From Ligula intestinalis (taxonomy: Eukaryota; Platyhelminthes; Cestoda; Diphyllobothriidea; Diphyllobothriidae): a stretch of DNA of 64,000 bases. This document shows, one piece after another, positions 1 through 9,639 of this stretch. The notes beneath the pieces were generated by a model. It had not been told where the DNA came from. It worked only from the letters and a program-made list of their open reading frames with translations, and searched no databases. Every line of letters begins with the position of its first letter. The stretch's first letter is position 1. The position numbers were made by a program, and so were the translations under genes. The DNA is taken from contig JAYGXS010000004.1 of NCBI GenBank assembly GCA_036362985.1, forward strand, positions 43,124,024 through 43,188,023. The letters are read 5' to 3'.

Positions 1-179
1 TTTTCCATGAAGTATATTTGAATTTATAAAGGCAGTCAAAATCAATGATAAGAAGGCATACTTCTTAAGTAGTCAGTTTTTACAATCGATACGTTTGGCT
101 AGTGGTCGGAACGAAGCTCGTTAAAAAGCCGGCATCCTATCCTGACTGAAACGACTTCAGAATAGACTACAGTATAATC

Positions 180-250
180 AGTGATCGCATCTTCTTCTTC
201 TGAACTGCTGCCTGGAACTCGTATATTCTCCTCTATTGGCAATCGCATGA
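180..250 (+). repeat. PLE-end-associated fragment
   Basis: GTGATCGCATCTTCTTCTTCTGAACTGCTGCCTGGAACTCGTATATTCTCCTCTATTGGCA is nearly the same as 34877-34938, which directly follows a PLE end. A weaker relative lies at about 1170-1250. Both lie in the RFC4 intron at the left edge. Confidence 0.6.
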
Positions 251-1559
251 GGTTATGCAAATAATATCTAACTGGCTTGTACTCGAAACACAGTTGACGC
301 AGACAAAAAGCCAGACAAATACACGAGGCTAATCCACGTCTTTCAGTCAGAGACACAATTAATTCAACGGCACTTTTTGCCCTGGTGGAAACTGGAATAA
401 CTGGCACAGAAAATGAGTCACCATTCCAGCCGTCCTGGGGTCAGGCTGACAAAGAAACTCCAACACGCGAAAGCGCGCAGACACAAAGAGCCACACACGC
501 GCGACCTTTAGGGAAGCGACATCACGCGATGGCTGCCCGGATAGGGCGCTTACGGAATGAACCAATACGAAGAGACAAGGTCCTTAAATATGAAGGCCAC
601 GAAAAAGGGCTGATAAATCGATGTACACACAGAAACTGTTGCAGTAAACTTGTTCTCTGCTATTCACCCGTACAACTAGGGGATATAACAATAATCCATA
701 TGACATAAATTTCTTCTCAGAAGTTGACTTCATTCATCGGAGCTCCAGTGGTCGACCACTGAAGTTACTTCAAGGGATTCGAATACACGGATAATGGCAC
801 GAGTCAGTAAAAGGACGGGACGGGACGCGAACTGCTGGAGGCCTGGGTGTCAGATCACAACTCCATAAACAGGAATGTGGATATACCGCCCTGTTATTTT
901 GCCATCCGTGCCCGCGACCAGAAACCAGCTCCTCTACAAGCATACAGGCCACCACCTCAAGGTCACACGCCGCTACTCCAGGGGTGCGCGTCGGGAACAC
1001 GATAAGATAGCGTGAGAATGGACGTAGCATGGACAGAGACAAATCAACAATTTGCACTACCTCCCCCCTCCCTTACCAACCCCATTTATGCGTAGCTGAC
1101 GTTTGCTGTTCTCATTTACTCTGACGATGGGTTCGCGTGTGGAGCCGAAAGCTCAGAATACAACTATTGTTCCAGAGATCGCGTCTTCCTCTTCTTTACA
1201 ACAAGAACCTGGGGCACGCATATTTGCTTTTATTCGTGGGATTCAAGTACAGCACCACTAAGGGATGAATAGAGATGAGCGATTCCGTTGAGGGTTAGCC
1301 GCCGTGCAGCTATCTGCGAGGTTCGAGGGTGAGTATCAAGGTACAACTGCACGAGCATCTTCTGTAACACGATCGGTGAGCGCCCCTCTATCATAGTGAT
1401 TTTTGTCCCGCGATTGATCTAAAACTGACGTCTGATGCGGAGCTTTGACTAGAGATATCGCTGTGGAAGAAGAAATGCTGACTAGAAGGATGGTTTTGAA
1501 AGTTGACAGAAGTAAACGGTTGAAATCCCATAATAAAAACCATGATTATTGAAACTTAC

Positions 1560-4500
1560 AGCATCAGAGACGCTGAGCGACTCAGCTTCCGCAATCTGTC
1601 GCAGACGAGACTTTGCGACGTTGTTATCAAGTGGACGGAAACGGAACTTGGCGCAACGACTTGTGATGGGACCGATGATACGACTGACGTAGTTGCAGGT
1701 GAGGCAGAATCGGGTGGTTTTCATTTCTGTCTCCATAGTTCGGCGAAGGGCAGCCTAGATGAGGGCAAAATGGAAGGAAATAGTTTACCAAAAGTAAGCA
1801 CGAGTTACTGGCGGCGTGTTTTGGGCTCCTTCGAGAATGAGAGACGTGTGTAAGAACGCATGAAAGTGTGACCTTAAAAGAGGATCTCGCAGCTCGAAGG
1901 GGGTACACTACCACATAGCATTGGTAGGGGGAGAGGAGAGGAGCATGGGCCAATCCAGGGAGGGGCTTGAGAAGCCTGACGACCCAGCTGTGCCAGTAGG
2001 TTATCCTCATCGCTAATTAATTGGTTACCCTCCCCCCCCATCCGTTCTGATTGTGACTCAATGCACTAGCGAAGCAATTTACTATCAAACCCGAAAACAA
2101 CAGGAAGCACTTGATGCACCGAAGTGTCGGACCACCTTAATTCCGGACTTCCCGGTCCTCTATAACCTGACGTAAAAAAGTACACAGAAGTCAGAAATTC
2201 ATTTTCAGCTTGAAAGATTCACTAGGCTGTTTGAAAGGGACTGAAAGACGGCGGAATGACTTAACCATGGAGTCTAAAAATTACCGGATTGCAACGGTTT
2301 CTGGGCAAATGGACTAGGAACTTATTTGACATAAATGTGAAAAAATAGAAACGGATTGTAGAAGTGCAGGTGAATTCATTCCATTTGTCCCACTAAACAC
2401 TTAGCCACAGTCGAAAGGATAATTTGTATTTAAAGACTGTATAAACAGCAAAATTTAATGGATCCATCAATTTCGAGAGTGCTCTTCAGTTGCTGCCTCT
2501 CAATGCATAACGTGAATGAATGTCAGAGAAAATAAACAATTGAATTCATACAGAAAAAAATCGATACAAAACGGCAAGCTGAAATTTAAACGCTGTAGAC
2601 AGCAAAAACTGGTGAAAAAACGTCTAGGCAAAAAAGAAAGAAAAATTGGGGAGGGGGGAATGTATAAACAAGGAGCCAGTGTTACCACGGTATAGTTAGG
2701 TTCACTACATGCTGTCTACAGCGTTTGCCTCTTGGCCATTTACAGTGACCCTGCCGTTTTGTATCGATTTTTTCTGTATGAATTCAATTGTGTATTTTCT
2801 CTAACGTTCATTCACGTTATGCAATGAGAGGTAGCAACTGAAGAGCACGCTCGAAATTGATAAATCCATTAAATTTTGCTGTTTATACAGTCTTCAAATT
2901 TTCACCAGGGAAAAGAAGCTTTAAATTTCTGAAACAGCACCTCCCTTTGGAATTCATCAAGTCTTTGAAAAGACATGCAACTGCGATGTAAAATGACAAA
3001 AGAAAATACGCGAATTGAATTTTTACAGAACTGTCTAAGTAACAAGGAATACCCTACAGAGTTCTACAAAGTCCTTCAACGTGGGAAATTACGCCCAACC
3101 TTTCAAAACCTTAACCGTCTAACACAATCAAGAATAGGGGACTCAATTCAGTTGAGATTACAAGAAAAGCCTCCTGCATCAAACGAAACACATTCTTGAT
3201 AAGATAAGCTTCTACTGTTGTTCCATATTTATCAAACATGCATATAGTATACAAGGCAAGACTAGAGATGCAATTCACCTTAAGTTACAGAAATCAATTT
3301 GTAAGAAGCCCACAGAAGATATTTTTCCCCTGAACTCAGACGACGTTATCTTGAATCTATCAGACATTAAATTAAACAAATTGCAAACAGAAGCGCTTTC
3401 ATTAGGACTAGAATTCTGTGTGCCAAAGAAAAGAAATAATCCAGTTGAAATTGAAGCCCAATTTGAAGACCTGAGCTCTCAACTATCAGACTTAATACCC
3501 AGATCCAATGATGACTTAGGATGGATGAAAGCCAAATTTGTGGATATCGCATACCAGTACAGAAGAGCTGGAATATCACAACGTACTCCTATAACTAAGG
3601 AACATATGCTTGCTCTATCCGAGCTAAAACATCACAAAGAAATATTAATTTCTAAATCGGACAAAGGGCATGGTGTTGTCATTCTCATTCGTAAGGATTA
3701 TGCTAATAAGATGAAATATATCTTAAATGATTCAAGTAAATTTCGTCAAGAACCACAAGGCAAAGAAGAAACCAAGGCATTGGAAGATTCCGCCTGGAAA
3801 ACTAGCAAGCGTCTGTTGGATAATAATCTAATAGATACAAAAACAGCGCTATCCTTAAAACCGAGACGTTCTTATATTCTACGCCTATACGGATTACCTA
3901 AAACTCATAAAAGGGATATTCTGTTACGTCCTATTCTATCGATGTACAATTCTCCCTTTCACAGACTAGCGCAGTGGCTAGTTAAAGAATTGGAACCGAT
4001 CCGCAATAAATTTTCTGCCTATACATTAAGAGACAGCTTCCATTTTATTGATGAAATTAAGAAGCAAAATATTCCAGACAAATATATGATCTCTCTCGAC
4101 GTTTAGTCATTATTCACCAACGTGCCACTACATGAATTTATTGAACTCATCTGCACATATTCTTCCGAAACTCGCCTATCCCCAGAAACATTACGGGATT
4201 TATTAAAATTGTGTACGAAAGGTGTGCAATTTCTATTTGACGGTCATCTGTATCGACAAATTGATGGAGAAGCAATGGGCAGTCCCCTGGGACAAACTTT
4301 TGCTGACATATTTATGGGCTATCTAGAAGAAGTATCCACGAGGTTGAACAAGATAACCCTGTACAGAAGATACGTAGATGAGGTGTTCGCGATCGTAGAC
4401 AGCATCAAAGAAGCTGAAAAATTATTGTTTATAATGAACAGCCTGCATCCAAAGATCAAATTTACCATGGAACAGGAACGGGAGAAGCAGCTTTCTTTCC

Positions 4501-7500
4501 TCGATGTTCACATGTCCAGAAAGAAAGATGGCTCCATTACACGAACTGTCTACCATAAGAATACGTGGAAAGGACAGTACTTGCATTATTTGAGTTTTGT
4601 GCCCATTCAATGGAAACGAAACTTAGTATGCACTCTCTTCCAGAGAACGAGAAAAATCTGTTCTATGGATACATTGGAAGCGGAAATAACTAAGCTCAAA
4701 GAAACTCTACAGAAGCGCGAATACCCAACACGGTTTATAGACAAATATAACAAACCATTACGGCCCAAAATGACGGAACAGATAGTTCCGAAGAAGCCTA
4801 TTTTCATATCTTTGCCCTTTAAGGGCGACAACATTTTCAATACCATCAAGAGACGACTCATTAATGCCATTCAAAGCACATATGCCGCTGAGCTTATAAT
4901 TTGCAATCTAACAAAGCTTGTACCGATTCCTCGTGCAAAGGATGCCTTGCCGATGCACGCCACTTCAAACTGTGTTTATGAATTTATATACACTTGCGGA
5001 TGCAAGTACATAGGGCGAACGCAAAGGCAATTGGCCACCAGAGTAAAGGAGCACTTACACAGCTGGTTGCTTAAGCAAGAAAAACGAACTCCCCGCTCAT
5101 CAATCACTGAACACCTGCTAGATACGGGCCATTCCATGGACCCTAAAACCTCCTTCCGAGTACTTGTTCAGGCACGAACAACTCGCACCTTACTCTACCT
5201 GAAGGCAGCCTACATAAGGCGGTTTAAACCCGACCTATGTAAACAATTGGAGCATGTAGTTAACCTAACTCTACCTTGGTAACACTGGCTCTTTGTTTAC
5301 ACATTCCCCTCCCCAATTTTTCTTTCTTTTTTGCCTAGACGTTTTCTCACTAGTTTTTGCTGTCTACAGCATTTAAATTTCAGCTTGCCGTTTTGTATCG
5401 ATTTTTTCTGCATGAATTCAATCGTGTATTTTCTCTGACGTTCATTCACGTTATGCAATGAGAGGCAGCAACTGAAGAGCACGCTCGAAATTGATGGATC
5501 CAGTAAATTTTGCTGTTTATACAGTCTTCAAATTTTCACCAGGGAAAAGAAGCTTTAAATAATTTGTAAATTGTAGATGGTCTAAAGACGACAAGTTTCA
5601 CGCGCATTCAGTCAGGATAACGTGCAAGTGTGCCGTGCAAACCTTGACAGCGGCGGATTAAGGGTGGATTGTACGGCGGCGGGCGTTTGATGGGGGGGGG
5701 GGGGGAGAGGTAGCGGAGGGACAAAAGCAACAACTTGAATGCTGATCGATAATTCCCATACACAGGTAGTTGGGCTGCTCACGCAACTAACGTCAAACGG
5801 CAACGGCTGATCAAAACCACCCTGCTGAATCGAATACAAAAGCAACAACCGACGGAGGAAAGCTACGAACACAAATTGTGGCATATCAGCCAAGACCACT
5901 AACTGATGAGAAAGATGATGAGGATGACATGCCCCGAGGAAAAAAAGGTGACCTACGGGGGTGGCAGGCTTTACACTAAATAGACATGCGCGGGGACTTT
6001 TTAATGCAATCTATAAGAATAAGGGTGGTTTTTTTAGTATGAAATGAATGACCATTTTTTAAGTTTGAAGAACTGACTCCACATGAAGACGCCAAGGGGT
6101 AACTTGGCGCTTTTATAAACTTCAAATAATTTGGCCACTAGTGTAATTGGATCAAAAACTCTCAGATCAAAATTTGGCTCCTATTACTGGAATCTTTTGT
6201 ACGGGAAGACCCAACATTTTACAGAGACAACAACGAGGTCTGCTAAGGAGTTTACGCTTCAGTCTATTGTGTCACTGGTGAACAAAGTCGCGAAAATGGT
6301 CGGCTTGTAAATAAACGCTGGGAAGACCAAAGTGTTTTCATACTGCATTCCTACCGAAGAGAAGGCATCTCTCGAGATTAGTGGCTGTCAACTAGAAGAA
6401 GTCGACAGTTTCAAATACCTCAGAGCGAGATTGCTGCCAAATGGACAGAGTAAGGATGACATTGTCTCCCGAATTGATGCAGCGCGACGAGTGTTCTCCA
6501 GCCTTCGGAAGTGCTTATGGACCCGACACGATATCTCTATCTCAACAAAGATCCGCGTGTACCGTGTATCTGTGCGGTCTGTTCCTCTATACGGATGCGA
6601 ATGCTTGGCTATGCGCGTGGAAGATGAACGGAAGCTGGAAGTCTTCGACCACTACCGTCTGAGGAGCATCCTTCGAGTGAAGTACACCGACTTCGTCTTC
6701 AATGAGACAGTCCGTACTCGCTGTGACAAAATCGCAAGGATATCCCAGGCCATTCAGGAAAGACGGCTGAGATGGTTTGGACACGTTCTTCGTCGCCAAC
6801 CTCAAGAGCTCAGTGCTAGTGCCCTCGACATGAAACCGTTGCCTAATTAGAAACGTCGAAGAGGGGGTCAACTCAAAACCTGGCTCGACTCGGTCCGTCA
6901 AGACATGGAAGTGGTTCTCGGACCTTCGGTATTCGGTCTCCGGTGCTGGCGAAGAGAATGGGTTGAACAATCCAGGTCTGCGGCCATGGATCGTCGCGCT
7001 TGGAGAAGCATCATTTGGGACATAATTGAGGCCGGTTAGATCAGTCATTATCGCAGCCGTAACAAGTATAAACAAAGTAAAGTAAGGTACTCCAGTGTCA
7101 GTTCTTAAAGGGGATGCGATGGACACATAGATCAAGAACAAAAACACCGACCTGGGCAGGCGCGGTCATGGAGTCCGCTTCATCTAATATGACGAGTTTG
7201 TAGGGGGGCGGTCCGCGCGAAGTGCTCGCTCCAACACTGCTGACAGCAAGCCTGGCAAAGCCCTTCACTTTTTCGCGAATCACAGCGATACCACGCTCAT
7301 CACTGGCGTTAAGCTCTAAAACTCGGTCCGAAAACAGGGACCTAGCGAGGATGAAACAAAACTCAAAGTTAAATAGACCTAGGTTCTATAAACTCGTAGT
7401 CTTTAAAAGAATGCTTCGATGTTAACATGGACGTCAAAAGGTTGGGACAGAATAATGGAGGTTGTTACTTTGATGGCTTATCAGAGGAGGTTGTTCGGTA

Positions 7501-8381
7501 TAGTTGCTATGGAATAGAACGATCAACTTCGGAGACCACAAAATCATATTCCAGGATCGCAGACGGGATACGACACAAACATTTGCGGAACGTCGCGGTG
7601 GCGTCAGCAGCTTTAAGGCAGTATACTGGCAACGGAGAAATTTACAGAATGAAACTTTTTTTAAAATTTAAATGGAGTTCACGCACCTAGTGGCTGGCAT
7701 TAATAGCGCTTCAGCCACCTAATTCTAATGGTGACAATCGGGTCCAGCCTAAGTACTTTGTTTGACGACCAGCAAGCAGAAACACGGAACACAATTCTAG
7801 GAGCGCGCTGTAAGACACTTCACAAAGAAATTTGGGGTCTATATTTTTTAACAGTTGGCGATCGGCGCGCGTTCATTAACGAAGGATAACACGTGTCCTA
7901 GGTAGTTACACGGGTATTGAATAGTCTTAATGTAAACGTCCGAATTCTTTTGAAAAACCCGATTTGTGTAGTTGGTCAGCAGAAAATTTGGAAATAAAGA
8001 TTGTTTAATATGAAAAATAATTTAAGTAGCTGCAAAAAAAGCAAGAGCCCACTGACAAGGAAACTCACCCAAATAGTTGCCTGGCCAAGGCCAGAATAAG
8101 AGAGGTTTTTCCTGTCCCAGGTGGACCATAGAAAAGGAGATTGGGTAGCTAAAAGCAAGTGAATGAGGAAAAAAATGCTCACATCAGCGCCATCCAAGCA
8201 TTTTTTCAAGACTGCGACAACTTCCGGCTGGTGAGCCACTTCATCTACAGTTTTAGGGCGGCTTGAAATAAGAAAATAGCAATGTTTACTATTTTTCAAC
8301 CCATGGAACATTTTTGGGCGATTTTGAAGACGTCCTTTTCTTAGTTGGGGCCTTTGAAGCACCTGAGAGGAATTTGTCCAT
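1560..8381 (-). CDS. RFC4: Replication factor C subunit 4, 5' five exons (gene continues beyond left edge)
   Basis: AAA+ subunit of the RFC clamp loader, which loads PCNA on primer-template junctions in the nucleus. Exons in coding order: 8381-8290, 8261-8183, 8148-8069, 7341-7152 and 1754-1560. Reading phase is kept at every junction and all introns are GT-AG. The start ATG at 8381 opens a lysine-rich leader ending VPWVEKY, followed by [11 protein letters not shown] as in animal RFC4. Exon 3 has the Walker A motif GPPGTGKT. Exon 4 has [10 protein letters not shown] and the Walker B motif LDEAD. Exon 5 has CNYVSRII and the arginine-finger motif TSRC. About 212 residues are encoded, against roughly 363 in human RFC4. 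The missing collar domain must lie left of position 1, after the GTAAGT donor at 1559-1554. Introns are 28, 34, 727 and 5397 bp. The longest one contains a PLE and an RTE fragment, both on the opposite strand. Identification comes from remembered family sequence. Confidence 0.93.
2430..5565 (+). mobile_element. Penelope-like element with terminal repeats, inside RFC4 intron 4
   Basis: A near-complete PLE lies antisense to RFC4. An RT/GIY-YIG reading frame is flanked by related terminal sequences: an inverted copy at about 2430-2698, a direct copy at about 2711-2935 and the 3' copy at about 5272-5565. All share the segment around GCTGTTTATACAGTC, and the two direct copies also share AGGGAAAAGAAGC. 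Mixed inverted and direct terminal repeats are typical of Penelope insertions, where a 5'-truncated inverted partner abuts the full copy. Each terminal copy keeps CTGAAGA followed eight bases later by GAAA, a possible remnant of the CUGANGA...GAAA hammerhead core found in PLE ends. The element has only a few lesions, so the insertion is probably recent relative to the others here. Confidence 0.9.
2975..5282 (+). pseudogene. PLE polyprotein: reverse transcriptase plus GIY-YIG endonuclease, lightly broken
   Basis: The reading begins in one frame at 2975 and passes to another near 3170-3190, a probable frameshift. It then runs in a single frame to the stop at 5280-5282, with one internal TAG at 4105-4107 immediately before [10 protein letters not shown] landmarks are LYGLPKTHK (about 3888), [19 protein letters not shown] (about 4277) and YRRYVDE (about 4363). 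The catalytic box is normally YVDD in PLEs, and here the second Asp is Glu. [12 protein letters not shown] marks the connection region. The C-terminal GIY-YIG domain is recognisable from [25 protein letters not shown] to [11 protein letters not shown]. The frameshift, the amber codon and the altered catalytic residue suggest it is no longer autonomous. Apart from these lesions it is about full length for the family. Confidence 0.9.
6235..7081 (+). mobile_element. RTE-type non-LTR retrotransposon 3' fragment (RT C-terminal region)
   Basis: 5'-truncated LINE tail in RFC4 intron 4. One frame reads from about 6251 through [10 protein letters not shown], the thumb-like stretch [34 protein letters not shown] and [11 protein letters not shown] to an ending with [14 protein letters not shown]. 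This is the characteristic C terminus of RTE/BovB-type elements. In-frame stops occur at about 6307 and 6848. The palm YADD box lies upstream of the break and is absent. The 3' end is AACAAGTATAAACAAAGTAAAGTAA, a plausible short-repeat tail. The same region recurs at 23500-24020, giving a second, independently decayed copy. Orientation is opposite to RFC4. Confidence 0.85.
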
Positions 8382-8478
8382 TGAGAAGGTGCAGTATAGG
8401 GAGTTGTAATTCTCAGTCGCTCAGTTTTCAGATCTCTTTGTTTACGACGTTGTCACACTCCCACCTGTTTGGTTGAAG
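8382..8478. promoter_or_regulatory. Putative promoter/5' UTR interval of RFC4 (possibly bidirectional)
   Basis: These 97 bp separate the RFC4 start codon from the divergent short ORF. No TATA box is obvious. The assignment is by position only: any RFC4 transcript must start in or beyond this segment. Confidence 0.3.
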
Positions 8479-8595
8479 ATGGAGGAAGGTCTAGTTAGGT
8501 TTGCATCCCTCAGCGTCAACTGTTGCAATGAGTTAATGAGCAAGCCAGTAGACAAAACGATATTTGAGGAAGCACAGTTTATTAGGACAGTATAA
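8479..8595 (+). CDS. Short ORF or first exon divergent from RFC4, unidentified
   Basis: An ATG at 8479 opens 38 codons (MEEGLVRFASLSVN...FIRT) ending at TAA 8593-8595, or possibly at a GT donor at 8590. Its start codon is 97 bp from the RFC4 start on the other strand, so the two could share a compact bidirectional promoter. No domain or family is recognised and no convincing second exon was found. It could equally be a chance ORF in the 5' flank. Confidence 0.25.
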   Translation: MEEGLVRFASLSVNCCNELMSKPVDKTIFEEAQFIRTV

Positions 8596-8800
8596 TTTGC
8601 GTGGTGACGAGCGTATCAACATAACAGTGAGAATAAAGTAAGGATAATCATCCAAGTACGCGAACGAACATCCTCTCCTCTTGTCTGCTTTGGGAAGTGG
8701 CGCATAGCCAGAACGGAGATCAAAGGTTCGGTATCCAAGACAGCCATGGTAACATAGAGACTAACTTGAAAATAGCTAAAAATTTTACTTGAATGTACCA

Positions 8801-9036
8801 AGTTTCGAAAATTGAATCCTGAATTTTATATAGTAGTTCAAAAACCCTCAAAATTGAATGGACTGCCCGATAATGGTTAAGAATTCAAAGTAAGTGACCG
8901 GAAGACTGTTAAATGTAGTCAAGTTTCAAAAATCGAAATCTGAATTTTATATAGTAGTTTAAAAACCCTTAAAATTGAATGGAGTGCCCGATAATGGTTA
9001 AGAATTCAAAGTGACCGGAAGACTGTTAAATGTAGT
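8801..9036 (+). repeat. Tandem duplication of about 120 bp
   Basis: Two adjacent near-identical units begin AAGTTTCRAAAAT at 8801 and 8921. They share TTTTATATAGTAGTT, CCCGATAATGGTTAAGAATTCAAAG and GACCGGAAGACTGTTAAATGTAGT. The second unit lacks a 4-base TAAG. The few differences indicate a fairly young duplication about 420 bp upstream of RFC4. Confidence 0.9.
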
Positions 9037-9639
9037 GACTACTAACAGGAATATTGTTGAAATGTCCCTGGACGCGAATGACAAGAAGACCGGAGGTGTA
9101 TCCAGCAAAAGTGGTCAAAGATTACAGGATCTAGGGTACTTTTGTAATGCAAAAGAGGTCTTGAGTTTTCTTAGTCTCTGTACTGGCCGTGAAATTCGCC
9201 TTCCCAACTCCTTCACCGATGGTACACTAGGTTCTGTAATAGGAATTACTAGAAAGTGCACTTCACTGTCAACCATTCATGCAACAGCATTTTTCGTATT
9301 TTTGGGTACCGAAGTGAAGGTGACGGTCGTACTAATTGGATGGAGAAAATTGAATAGACTGATTATGTGAACTCTTAATAGAACTGAATTGGTATTAGGC
9401 TGGGCAACTGTCAGGCGGATTTGACTGTACAAGTGTCCATGGGACATCTAAAGCACGCAGTTTCTTTCAAGAAATGCTCATTCAAGACAAGCACAGCTAT
9501 AAAATCAGCTATCAGGAAGCACGACGTGTCCTTATTTTGCATGGAAGTTTTTCAGATGTTAACTGGACATAAGGAAAATATGTTAGGGTGGTTAAGCGAA
9601 CCATATAATTATCAGACGCAGGAAGACTGATCAGTTTTT

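Noticed and set aside
770..1057. Minus-strand ORF with LEVVACMLVEELVSGRGHGWQ, faintly like the C-terminal part of RFC4
   Set aside because: The exon that must precede it (SEGD.R.AI region) is absent between it and the last confirmed RFC4 exon, and its ends lack a matching phase. Similarity is too weak.
5612..5899. Proline-rich minus-strand ORF
   Set aside because: Generated by a G homopolymer (about 5691-5706) and not supported by motifs or splice sites.
6587..7147. 186-codon minus-strand ORF
   Set aside because: Mirror of the RTE fragment on the plus strand, which has recognised LINE motifs.
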